Made by a program: the position numbers and the translations under genes. Positions 36,489-46,647 of a stretch of DNA of 64,000 nucleotides are shown here, piece after piece (the first letter of the stretch is position 1; each line of letters starts with the position of its first letter). This stretch comes from Hormiphora californensis (lineage: Eukaryota > Ctenophora > Tentaculata > Cydippida > Pleurobrachiidae). Where the stretch lies: positions 6,276,015-6,340,014 of the forward strand of contig CM035354.1 of assembly GCA_020137815.1 (NCBI GenBank). Direction: 5' to 3'. The notes below the pieces were generated by a model that saw nothing but the letters and a program-made list of their open reading frames with translations, had not been told where the DNA came from and searched no databases.

Positions 36489-38204
36489 TTATTGTCCTCC
36501 GTCCTTCTGGATTACCCTCGTAACCAAAGAAAAAGGCCGCAATTTAGAACAGGGCCAGGTCGAATCTTCAGTCTGGATCCAATGATTCCGTGCCAGTGTA
36601 GCCAGTGTTCCATCTTTCGGCACCGGTTCATTTTTAGTACCACTTTCTTCATAACCGCCTTGCTCCGGATTAGACAGGTCTCCATCACCAAAACTTTTGT
36701 CCTCACTGTCGTTATCATCATACTTGTCAACGGCCTCACCAACTTGACTTTTATAAAGTGATAGAAAATTGCAACTAATTCCTGAGTCAGTGTGCTGCTC
36801 TAAGGTCGTGGCAATCAGAGACAAGGTCTCTGCATCGCAAAGAGTAAAGTTGAAGTTTTCCAACCAGTACTGAAGCAGTGGAATCTCGTAACCAATCATC
36901 AGAAGGGTGATAGTTTGCTCCATAAACTTTTCCAAAAGATCGAACTCAACCACCATTGCCATCACCAAATCCAGGTGTGATCGCATTGTTATTTCTCCGA
37001 GAAGTTTCGATAAATGGCACAAAAACTTTTTACTTTCGGGGACAGATGAAAAAAGATCGTCCAAGAAACGTAAATCCGAATATTTAGTTGCTGATTCCAG
37101 AGCGAAAAGGGCGTATTTCCAGTAGGTACAAAAATCCTCGGACGGTTTAGGAAGTTGCCGTTTGAAGAACTCTAGACATCCATTTTTTGCCCAATCAACC
37201 TTCAGAACAGCTACCATTTTGACGAGGTCGCAAAAGACGGTAAACTCAGTAGAATCTACGAGTTCTTCCAGAGTCCCTGAGTAACAGGCATCAATAAAGA
37301 TCCGGACAGCTTTAGGATCAAATTCAGAAACATCGTGATCAAATACCCCGTCCTTTTCGATGAAGCTCTTTAGAACTGGAGAGTTGCGAGCAAGGATCAA
37401 GGAATTCAAAGGAATGCTGCTGTTGTCTTTCAGCAAAAAGTTGTTGTTCCCATGGGAAGGCAGGGAAATATATTCTCTCCCAAAGTTGACAAAGTTAAGT
37501 TGATTGAAGAGAGAGGAATTCCCGATGATCAAAGTCAACTCAACAGCATCTTCTAAAACTTCTAGGTAAATGAAATGTCCAAGAAGTTTAGTTTGTCTCA
37601 AATTCGGTTGTTTTCTAACAAGCAATAAGAAAGATTCACCCCCATTGTCTTGATTACCGGTATCTGTACTGTAACCATCGACTTTCAACTTTAACTTGCC
37701 AGACTCAGGTGATACTACCTCAATAACCCAATTTTTCCCGATTGCGTGTTGGCTGGTAAAATATGATGTTTTGTCGAGAGAACTCATTGTAAGACTGAGC
37801 TGAATTAATCCTGCTGGAGGTAGAGGTTCAAGTGAGGATTTTCTAAAACTGCTACTGACAATAGTTATATTTGCAGTGATATTTAGAACCTTCCTTCCGT
37901 CAGCTGTCATAAACTTTGCCCAGCCCCACGAACCTTTAGTATTTGTAAAGGAGCGTTCGCGTTCAACTATGCGTTCAGTTTCGGGGTCCATTTTCAATGT
38001 CCAATATGCACTACAGCTCCATTCCTCTACTGTATTAACTGGTTTGCAATGCAGGTAAACTGCGTAAAAGCCCGGTTCTTTTTCAAGATCAACACTGATG
38101 TACCAGAAAAATCCGTGATAGTTCTTATACTCGCTGTATATAATCTTTAGCTTTTCAGGATCGATGAGAGGTATAGAAAACTCCGTCGAGAAATTCTTTG
38201 CCAT
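36489..38204 (-). CDS. MATH-BTB-BACK protein (array member E), intact
   Basis: 571 aa from ATG 38204, preceded by ccctttag and eight bases; the frame is open up to an ATG at 38231. Domain order as in members B and C, with GWAKFMTADGRK, NFGREYISLPSHGN, SLILARNSPVLKSF, ACYSGTLEEL, WLENFNFTLCDA, DGTLATLARNHW and STWPCSKLRPFSLVTR. It has a longer acidic insert before the C-terminal signature and lacks the MGC/MGS end. Cullin-3 adaptor role is by family only. Confidence 0.82.
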   Translation of the reverse strand: MAKNFSTEFSIPLIDPEKLKIIYSEYKNYHGFFWYISVDLEKEPGFYAVYLHCKPVNTVEEWSCSAYWTLKMDPETERIVERERSFTNTKGSWGWAKFMTADGRKVLNITANITIVSSSFRKSSLEPLPPAGLIQLSLTMSSLDKTSYFTSQHAIGKNWVIEVVSPESGKLKLKVDGYSTDTGNQDNGGESFLLLVRKQPNLRQTKLLGHFIYLEVLEDAVELTLIIGNSSLFNQLNFVNFGREYISLPSHGNNNFLLKDNSSIPLNSLILARNSPVLKSFIEKDGVFDHDVSEFDPKAVRIFIDACYSGTLEELVDSTEFTVFCDLVKMVAVLKVDWAKNGCLEFFKRQLPKPSEDFCTYWKYALFALESATKYSDLRFLDDLFSSVPESKKFLCHLSKLLGEITMRSHLDLVMAMVVEFDLLEKFMEQTITLLMIGYEIPLLQYWLENFNFTLCDAETLSLIATTLEQHTDSGISCNFLSLYKSQVGEAVDKYDDNDSEDKSFGDGDLSNPEQGGYEESGTKNEPVPKDGTLATLARNHWIQTEDSTWPCSKLRPFSLVTRVIQKDGGQ

Positions 38205-38394
38205 TAGAGATCCTAAAGGGGAATTGATCATTTAGCAAAATTATGTAGTTGTAAAAATATGTACCAGAAATTATAATCCGATTGTTTGAACTTTTAAATC
38301 ATCAACATTCAGCATACATAAAACGCATATAGCAAATCAATAAATCTTCAATCATAACAAGATTAATTGCATTATGTTCTAACATAATGCTGAA

Positions 38395-38793
38395 TTTCCC
38401 TGCCATGTGAATCTATGAAGAAAGGAAATCATGACCAGATCCGCTGTAGCAGCAAGCGGAACACAAAATCCCGATCATCATATCACACAAACAGTATAGA
38501 GCAAATCCTTGTGTTTTAGTAGCACTAAATTGCGCGCCACGCCGCCACATGCGCGCCACACATTTCCTGAAAACGTGCCAATGAAGTGGTTTATGAAGGA
38601 GCAGCTCGTAACTGTGTGCGCGGCTCTTGTTGCTACAACGTTGCCCCTCGCAACTAAAGTGTGACCAAAATGGTCCCTCTACCGATTAGTTAGTATACCA
38701 AAATGTCGTTTTCGAATTCTAACCCTGCTATGCCTTTTTACAAAGTAAAAGGCATCCGGGTGAATGCCTTCGGCATTCACCCGGGCAGGGAAA
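38395..38793 (-). mobile_element. Inverted-repeat element (ttccctgcc...ggcagggaa), copy 2
   Basis: Inverse orientation to the 5616-6132 copy, with the same terminal and hairpin blocks. Its end lies only about 28 nt from the stop of the 425-aa gene, so it probably sits in or at that gene's 3' UTR. Confidence 0.7.
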
Positions 38794-38821
38794 AAATCAT
38801 GCAACTAATAAATGTACAAAT

Positions 38822-40099
38822 TTACACTTTCTCAACAGCTTGTACCACTGCCTTTGTTGGTTTTAGAACTACCCCAAAATCACCCTTTCTCTTTCCATGC
38901 AAAATAAATTCCATTGTCTTGACCCGTGCAGCCTGACAAGCCAACAACGCACAACTAACAGTCACTTGTCCGTCCTGATTCAACTTCCTCACAAAGCTGT
39001 GACCTCGGTAGAAATGCCTACCATACACACGAGAATTGCCGCCACCCCCTCCCTCGTGAACATGACTGTGTGCCTCAGTTTCGTTAACAATCTCCTTATC
39101 CAGAGTTATATCAACCTGACAGGCCTCATTGCACCCGTACGTGACCGTCACTGCCAAGTACGTGACCTCAAAATCTGTTGCCGAAACCCCACACTTCTCT
39201 GCCACCTCCTCCTTGGAAACGAGGAAGCTTTTGATTTTGATATTGTTCACACTGACCTCTTGGTGAATTTCAAACCAAAGTCTCTGGGCGATGTAAAGGG
39301 GGCTAGAGTTGGTATAACCACAGGAAATCATGTCCCCTGGGGTTGTCTCAACCAATGACACGTTACAGTAGTGATTCTGCCATCGGTCAATAATTCCCTC
39401 ACAATCCATTGTTGCACATTGGTTTACGGAATACGGAACAAGATATGAAAATCTGGAGTAGAATTGTGCCAGGGATATCGATTTGTCTGTGTCGATTTTC
39501 ACCTCAGAAAAGGGAAGGATTTCGAGGAAGTTGTCAAAGATGATTTTCTGGCACGACTTTTCAAGCTCAGTTATCTGGTTTATAAGGCTCTCTCTTTTCG
39601 TTTTGTTTATGGAAGAAAAGACCGAGCCGCTAAGGTGAGTTTTGAAAACACTTTTCAATGTCTGATCCTCTAACAACCGACTAAGATACAGTCCGATTTG
39701 GTCCATAACCGCGGTATAGTTCACAGGCCCAGAGGAGAGAACAACCTTCCTCCATACCACTGAAAAGATGCTCAGTTTCACAGAAAATAGCTTCCATTCG
39801 ATCGTCGGAGAGGTAGAATAACCCTCAACTGCATCCATTTCCGCTTTATCAAAGTTTCTCTTTGACTCCTCAACGTCACCTGCCATATACATTTTGAAGC
39901 CCGATTTGATTAAAAAAGCTGCTGATTTCAATTTCTGAAGTTTTAAATCTTCCAAATCCTTGGAAATTGAGTCCAGTTTATGTTCTAGAACGCTCAAAAG
40001 CTGATCGTTTGTAAAATCCCCTCTGTCAATGGACCTCACAAGGATATACCGGATTGCTTGAGCTCCAGTTTTTGCACCAAGTGAAATTAAGGATGCCAT
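38822..40099 (-). CDS. Unrecognised 425-aa protein, single exon
   Basis: I do not recognise the family. ATG 40099 follows atacag by one base. The N-terminal half is helical and charged (about residues 30-190, with ISKDLEDLKLQKLKSAAFLI). The C-terminal half is beta-rich with several Cys (CATMDCEG, YGCNEACQVDI) and a His/Gly-rich stretch (HSHVHEGGGGGN). No signal peptide or obvious TM segment. It is next to the MATH-BTB array on the same strand but shares no sequence with it. The long clean frame argues for a real gene. Confidence 0.65.
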   Translation of the reverse strand: MASLISLGAKTGAQAIRYILVRSIDRGDFTNDQLLSVLEHKLDSISKDLEDLKLQKLKSAAFLIKSGFKMYMAGDVEESKRNFDKAEMDAVEGYSTSPTIEWKLFSVKLSIFSVVWRKVVLSSGPVNYTAVMDQIGLYLSRLLEDQTLKSVFKTHLSGSVFSSINKTKRESLINQITELEKSCQKIIFDNFLEILPFSEVKIDTDKSISLAQFYSRFSYLVPYSVNQCATMDCEGIIDRWQNHYCNVSLVETTPGDMISCGYTNSSPLYIAQRLWFEIHQEVSVNNIKIKSFLVSKEEVAEKCGVSATDFEVTYLAVTVTYGCNEACQVDITLDKEIVNETEAHSHVHEGGGGGNSRVYGRHFYRGHSFVRKLNQDGQVTVSCALLACQAARVKTMEFILHGKRKGDFGVVLKPTKAVVQAVEKV

Positions 40100-40748
40100 A
40101 CTGTATTGATGACAAACAATCCCTTTTTGTGAACAACCTAGTCAAAGAAAATAAAACTTTAAAAGTAGAAGACAACTCAGTATAATAATTAATATGAAAA
40201 ACTACGTGAAGAAACCGGTACATACACTATGCAATGAGGCCGAAAATAAAAATACTGTTGGTGTAGGCAAACTTATTTGACGGTAGGTTTAAAGGACATG
40301 TTATCAAAGCAGCAGAGAAAGATCGTAATCGCCGCTCTCACTTGGGGGTAGGGTTCGCCATGGTCCCGAAACTTTTCATGATATGGTCCCGTACTTTTCA
40401 TATATATTTTCATATGTATATATGTATATAAATGATTATATTACATTTAAATGATATGGCCCAGTTTGTTTAGTTGTATCCCTGTGCAAAGAATCTACAG
40501 GGAAAGCCCAGCCCACGAATCGTGGATGCAGATTACAAGATTACAAGATGTAGTGACAGAGCCCTCGCAAGCAGGGTCCATGGACTGTAAGCCCCGGTAG
40601 GAGTCGCATTTACCCATACCGGGGCTTACAGTCCCTCTGCAAAAGTCTCGCGAGACTTTTCCGCATTTTTACACCTTTTTTGCAAAATTTTGATTTTTAA
40701 ACCACCATTTTTTTTGCAGTGCAAGTGCAGTTTTTTATTTGGAGTATA

Positions 40749-41263
40749 GGGATCCCTAAAAAAGTTCAGTATTTACACAGCGTTTACACAGTCTTTACAC
40801 AGTCGTTACACCCAGAGCGCCCGCGCCGCTCTGGGTGTAAAGACTGCGTCTTTCGCACTCGATTTGCAGCGTTTTCGGAAACTTTTTTCGCCGCAGCGCT
40901 CAATTTACTCAATTGTGCAGCACACAATCCAATATTTTCTTAGAAAAAGCCGGAAAACGCAGCACGCGCCGCTCTGGGTGTAACGACTGTGTAAAGACTG
41001 TGTAAACGCTGTGTAAATAAAGTCGGATTTTTTGAAACTGTCACCCCCCTAGAGTTTTCAAATTTCTTTAAATGACCATAAGTCCGGTTCCTGATGAGAT
41101 AGAGACTTGAAATTTGGAATTTACGAAGATCTTGCTAAGTTCTTCCGAACCTCCAAATTTCAAGTCTCTATCTTATCAGGAACCGGAGATATGACAAATT
41201 TTGTTATTTCAGGGGGTGACAGTTTCAAAAAATCCGAGTATACTGAACTTTTTTAGGGATCCC
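40749..41263. mobile_element. MITE (agggatccctaaaaaagttc) carrying a nested MITE
   Basis: Ends gggatccctaaaaaagttca and its complement, TA flanked. Arms contain the series tttacacagcg, cagtctttacac, cagtcgttacaccc, repeated in inverse at 40974-41019. The right arm is split by the element at 41020-41238. A one-sided relative starts near 53983. Confidence 0.7.
41020..41238. mobile_element. Nested MITE, agtcgga(t)n superfamily
   Basis: Ends aagtcggattttttgaaact and its near complement, with TA on each side (41018-41019, 41239-41240). It contains inverted copies of gatagagacttgaaattt. Removing it rejoins the host arm gtgtaaa-TA-ctgaac, matching the other arm exactly. Confidence 0.75.
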
Positions 41264-41271
41264 TATTAGTA

Positions 41272-42476
41272 GTGGAAGCTCTTACGGTAATTCCCACGCC
41301 CCGTGGGAAAGTTTTTGACCGTGGGAAAGTTTTCAAAGCGTGGGAAAAGAGAGATACATACAATAACTACAAAAAATAAATTGTTTTTTCTTAGTATATT
41401 ACGGTGGCAGATTCCGGCCAAGAGTTTTTTCAATCAAGTGAAATATTTTTGTTTGAAGTTTCATAAAAATTTTATTTCAAAATAAAAATAAACATTTCGT
41501 TAAAATTATTGGCCGGAATCTGCCACGCGAGTGGCAGATCTCGGCCAAGATTCTAAAAAAACCTTGGCCAGAATCTGCCACACACGTGGCAGATTCCGGC
41601 CAACAAATTGAAACTTACTTATATAAAGGCGAAAACCGCTGTACCCGACTAATTTTGATACGCTGAATCACGTAAGCAACTTTTCCAATCCCTCAGATGT
41701 CGGGAAAGTGTCCTAATTGAGCATAATAGGGTCTAATTGACCCAACTTACAACTTTTCACCTGGAAACGATAGACGCTCATGTGAAGGCACTTTCCCGAC
41801 TAATTTTGATACGCTGAATCACGTAATCAACTTTTCCAAACTCTCCGAGGTCGGGAAAGTGCCCTAATTGAGCAATTAAGACCAATTAGACCTAATTATA
41901 CTCAATTAGGGCACTTTCCCGACCTCGGAGAGTTTGGAAAAGTTGATTACGTGATTCAGCGTATCAAAATTAGTCGGGAAAGTGCCTTCACATGAGCGTC
42001 TATCGTTTCCAGGTGAAAAGTTGTAAGTTGGGTCAATTAGACCCTATTATGCTCAATTAGGACACTTTCCCGACATCTGAGGGATTGGAAAAGTTGCTTA
42101 CGTGATTCAGCGTATCAAAATTAGTCGGGTACAGCGGTTTTCGCCTTTATATAAGTAAGTTTCAATTTGTTGGCCGGAATCTGCCACGTGTGTGGCAGAT
42201 TCTGGCCAAGGTTTTTTTAGAATCTTGGCCGAGATCTGCCACTCGCGTGGCAGATTCCGGCCAATAATTTTAACGAAATGTTTATTTTTATTTTGAAATA
42301 AAATTTTTATGAAACTTCAAACAAAAATATTTCACTTGATTGAAAAAACTCTTGGCCGGAATCTGCCACCGTAGTATATAGTTATTGTATGTATCTTTCT
42401 TTTCCCACGCTTTGAAAACTTTCCCACGGTCGAAAACTTTCCCACGGGGCGTGGGAATTACCGTAAGAGCTTCCAC
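41272..42476. mobile_element. 1.2-kb near-perfect palindrome (foldback element)
   Basis: The two arms of roughly 580 bp are nearly identical inverse copies, from gtggaagctcttacggtaat at the left to its complement at the right, with TA on both sides and a short centre near 41875. Each arm contains ggcagattccggcc repeats and an agtgccttcacatgagcgtc block. Same terminal family as 2430-2575 and 54447-54586. No transposase. Confidence 0.9.
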
Positions 42477-43128
42477 TATATTTAAATCGTCGCGTTTTAG
42501 TTAATGTAACGCGCGAACTAAACTGTGTGTTTAAACGCTGCCACAATTCACTTTCCTGAGTCGCGCGCTTTGCCCATCCGAATTTTTTTAAAAATCTCGA
42601 TCGCCCAAATTTTGAATTTTCGACCAACGTGTTCCTTTTTCTTGAAAGTTGTATTGAAAAGCGTTGCCTATTCCCAATTTGGCATGCGCTGCAGACCCCC
42701 TAGTGCGTAGGCCAAATTCTCAATATGGTCAGCAGCGTTTGCTAATCCTTTTTCTGTCATTTTTGAGTTTTGACCAAAATCACCATTTTCTCTCTTATCC
42801 CTTTATGTATACAAGATTTAATATAATAATAATAATAATAATCTCTTATCCCTTGAAAGCCTTTTCAGTGGGGTCTTTATCAACTAGATCTTAACGGCAC
42901 CCGGACCGGAACTGTAGTCTGTAGCGTAGGCGATCGTTCGAACGCTAAATAGGCAAAATTATATCAGATGGCAGAAGAATTATCAATTAGTGCATGCTGC
43001 ATGGGACTTGAGAGCGTTTAAAACAAGACTAGTGCCCCACGTTGCAGTCCCTAGAGAATTTTGACGGTCAAAAACGGACGCACTAGGGGACTTAAAAATA
43101 CTATTCTGTACAAAAGTGTAATATGAAG
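42477..43128. other. Intergenic, no gene seen
   Basis: Includes a short (taa)n run near 42823. No supported feature otherwise. Confidence 0.5.
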
Positions 43129-43286
43129 TTAACTGGAATACTGCTGGCCAATCTGGGAATTACCAACGATCTCAAACATCCGGAGTATTGAAACAATCCA
43201 TTCTCCCACGAAGAGAACGATGACTAGCAATGTCCACCCTGCCGCATCGGGCATTATATGGAACACTCTCTCCCCATTGAAGTGAA
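43129..43286 (-). CDS. Probable terminal exon of a serine palmitoyltransferase small subunit (ssSPT)
   Basis: A frame of about 52 codons ends at TAA 43131-43129. It reads FNGERVF, then a hydrophobic helix WTLLVIVLFVGEW, then IVSILRMFEIV. Small subunits of serine palmitoyltransferase (ER, first step of sphingolipid synthesis) end with ER-x-VF, a TM helix and AILxYFEIV, at almost the same spacing. An acceptor-like gctgag precedes 43286 and requires an upstream exon in phase 1. A stretch at about 43620-43548 reads YHQYIGIGVILIW, like the family's YYQYLL start, but its phase does not match. The first exon is therefore unresolved. Confidence 0.4.
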
Positions 43287-43635
43287 CTCAGCGGAAGACC
43301 TGGCTTCACTCAAGATATTTCTGTGCAATTAGCTGGCCGGATCGTCCACCGGATACCCAAAACAAAACAATAATTTTATATGTTAAACTCAATACGAAAC
43401 GTATCCAGGGAGGGAGACGGTCTGTGAGAAACTGACTCTAGTGTATTGTAAGAAATACAAGATTAAATCACTTCTAATGATCCATCGATTTTGGCGGTCG
43501 GGACGGGCTGGGGCGAGAAAAGAGTCAGTCTGAGTGTACAATTTTTGGTAGCACGCACCTGTAAACAGACTTCGAGGCCCAAATTAGAATCACGCCAATG
43601 CCAATATATTGATGATATGTTTCATACCTATAGTG

Positions 43636-45671
43636 ATGAGTAATGAGGTGATTGAACTGAAGCAGCAGGGAAATAAACTTTTCTCGCAACGCAACTACGA
43701 GGAAGCTATCTCCTGTTACACGAAAGCCCTCGTAAGTGTTCCATATTTTATATCTACTGCGTGACTTGGTTACGAGTGCTCGCAGGGGGGGGGGTAGAGC
43801 TTATGTTAGTGCTTTTGCTAGTGCGTTTGTTATTGGTCGGGCTTTCCTAACAGTACCGGGGGTAGTGTCATTACCAACCTCGCCACTCGTCAATGGACCG
43901 ATATAATACATCTGTACATTTCCAAGGTGTCAAGATAATAACCACATTCCAGTCTCTACCCCTCCCACAGGTGAGAGATGATAGGATTACAACGATCTAC
44001 ACTAATCGGGCACTATGCTATCTCAAACTAGAGTTGTATGATCGAGTACTGCGGGACTGCAAACTAGCTCTCGAACAGGATAAACTCCTAACCAAGGCAC
44101 ACTTCTTTATGGGGCAGGCATATGTGGAGCAGGGGAAATTTGATGAGGCAATCGTGTGTTTTACAACAGGTATTAGATACTATATTTATGATAATACTCT
44201 CATCATCATGTAATATAGTGTTATTAGTGGCAGGCTACCGGAATGCACCGTGATTTGTTGTTATGTTCTAACCCTCCTTTACATTTGTGTTTCGCGGGCG
44301 GGGCGCACGAAACAGGAGTCTAGCTAGGCAACTTGATTTGATCAACAGAGAATTTAATTGCGATTGAGGTTATTTCTATAGAGATAGCTTACAATAAACT
44401 AGCTAACCCTACAATTTTAAACTACATAATTTTTTTTAACCACCTGTATATTTTGCAGCTATAGAGTGTGCGAGAGTAAAAAAGGAACACTTTGGTGACG
44501 ATTTACATCAAGCACTAAGACGGGTAAGTGGAGATTGAAAAAAACAGTATTTCCTATTTTGTTCTAATGTGTGTGAAATGTGTGTATAATCAGTGTGTGA
44601 ACATTATAGATTCACAACACACTACCTTACCTCCAAGATATCTGGAACTATGGTAGACTTGGGGGGGGGGCATTTTTATTGCCCCACACGGTACATCATA
44701 CTGTACAATGTACATACTGAAATACAAAGACACTTTATCAGGCGAAAAAGAAGAAATTAAACTTTGAGGAGGAGAAGCGAATGTCAGAGGAAGTAGAGTT
44801 ACAGACCCTCCTAACTAAACTTCTTATAGACGATTTAGAAAGGTATGGAGATGAAGCAAAAACTTAGTTTTTAGTGCATTAATCATAAAATATTATTGAC
44901 CATTGTATGTGACCAAGTTCCAGTAATATATCTCTGTTTTAGGAGGAAAAGTAACCCGGAAGCAGGATCAGAGGACGTTGTCGAGGCAGAAGACCCATCA
45001 GAGCTGGAATCCAAATATGTAAGTTAAGAAATAAAATCCGCTATACTAGCGATGTCATCATGTTGTTTAGATCCTGTTCACTTGAAGTTCTGAACTGTTA
45101 TAATACACGACACACACATCGAAATATTACACAGGACTGTATGTAACGCGCGGCATTGGTTCGGAGTGTTCTGTCAGCAATCTTTGTTGATCGCGCATTC
45201 AGTGAGACCGCGCGCGCGGAGAATATACCGGAATGTGCTGTTCAAACCGTTCGGAACAGTATTCCTGTTCCCTGATCAATCTGTCGCTGATCGGAGAGAC
45301 CATGCACAACAAAATAACCTATCTGGCTGAGTGATTCCTGTTTGATTTACAGTTGTGTTCTTTTTCAGACGAACCACCTTGATACATTGAACAAGATGTT
45401 CGCTGAATTGGACGACAGACGGAAGGTGAGCAATGATTACCAAAATAGGAACTTCGCGGTATTTGAATGGGAACCTTTTGTTAGCTATTCAAATCCTTAT
45501 TGCTTATTATTCTCGTTTTTCTAGAAAAGAGACGTACCAGACTACCTGTGTGGGAAAATAAGTTTTGAAATCATGAAAGATCCAGTCACTACACCCTCAG
45601 GGGTAACTTACGAAAGGTAAGGCTAGTCCTCTACCCCTCTCTGTCTCTCTCTCTCTCTCTCTGTCACTCTC

Positions 45672-45711
<40 letters not shown>

Positions 45712-45950
45712 CTCTTAACGCTCTCTCTCTCTCTCATCTCTATCTATCTAACGTTATATCTCTCTATCTCATAAAGTATCACACCACTATTTCTTTCAGA
45801 GCCAATTTAGAGGAACATCTACAGCGTGTTGGCCATTTTGATCCACTCACCCGGGAGCCTCTAAAACGGGAGAAGTTAATACCCAACCTTGCGATGAAGG
45901 AAGTTATAGAGGACTTCCTGGAGAAGAACCCTTGGGCGGAATATTATTAG
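43636..45950 (+). CDS. STUB1: STUB1/CHIP, TPR-U-box E3 ubiquitin ligase, eight exons
   Basis: Co-chaperone E3 that binds Hsp70/Hsp90 C-termini by TPRs and ubiquitinates clients. Exons are 43636-43731, 43971-44169, 44459-44523, 44742-44842, 44943-45018, 45369-45425, 45525-45616 and 45800-45950. All have GT-AG borders and consistent phase, 278 aa (human protein 303). TPRs are in exons 1-2 ([50 protein letters not shown]). A coiled charged linker fills exons 3-6, and the U-box is in exons 7-8 ([39 protein letters not shown]). The C-terminus [11 protein letters not shown] is typical. ATG 43636 follows ctatag by two bases. A short 3' UTR is likely, with aataaa near 46434. Confidence 0.95.
44264..44335 (+). 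repeat. Deletion derivative of the aaccctcctttacat repeat, STUB1 intron 2
   Basis: The left end (ttatgttctaaccctccttt) is joined directly to the right end (gcgggcggggcgcacgaaac, agtctagctaggcaa) of the 281-bp copy at 30772-31052. Confidence 0.7.
45633..45765 (+). repeat. (CT)n microsatellite in STUB1 intron 7
   Basis: Pure to near-pure ctctct and ctgtct repeats between donor 45617 and acceptor 45799. Confidence 0.9.
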
Positions 45951-46647
45951 AAATGACTCCTTATTGGTTGTTTATGCAGCAGATCAAGCTGGCCGCTTTG
46001 ACTTTGAGAATTGTTTTGCCCCAACTCAACAACTTGGGCTTATGCGGGCTGGAAGGAATATAAAGTGTGCTATATTGTACAATCTTTGGCGTTTTTTGCC
46101 AGTTTGCGACCCAAATTGAGGTGTGTTAATGGACAGTTGGGGATAAATGTATGTGTGGCCTGTCAACTAAAGAACTCCAATTTCAATACGAAAATCGTCC
46201 ATCGAGTGACCCGACTCGGCCCGTCGGAGAATCAGATTTCTTTCACATTACTTCTGCAACAGTGGCCCGTGACCGCGTTGAAGTATGATTCTGTGATTAC
46301 TGCGGTGTACATTTCCCGTAAAATGTATGTTTTTGTGTACAATAATACGAGTGAAGCGTAGGGTTTTCGCGTATGAGTATAGATAAGAATTGTGCAATAT
46401 TATATACAATGTCTAATCTATACATTTGTTTTAAATAAACACAAAAACTCGATGTTTAAGTTTTTAAACAGAGTTTAAATTTTAATTTCAACATTAAATT
46501 TACCTAACAATCGACATCTATTAATAGGCTTTCACCTCGGTAGACAACGCCAGGGTAAATTATTGTATCGACAAAAGCTTATCTCAACCATACAATATGC
46601 AGTATACCAGCTGCATGATTATTACCCATCCCCAGACCTAGTCCATT
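45951..46647. other. Convergent 3' regions of STUB1 and the methyltransferase
   Basis: Contains a 116-codon plus-strand frame (46011-46361) with no recognisable motif, most simply the STUB1 3' UTR, and a poly(A)-signal-like aataaa at about 46434. Confidence 0.5.

Noticed and set aside
41272-42476. Possible origin or hairpin end of a linear element
   Set aside because: TA target duplication and shared termini with two small MITEs show it is an interspersed foldback element.
46011-46361. 116-codon frame after STUB1
   Set aside because: Directly follows the STUB1 stop, has no recognisable motif and lies before the poly(A)-like signal; best read as 3' UTR.
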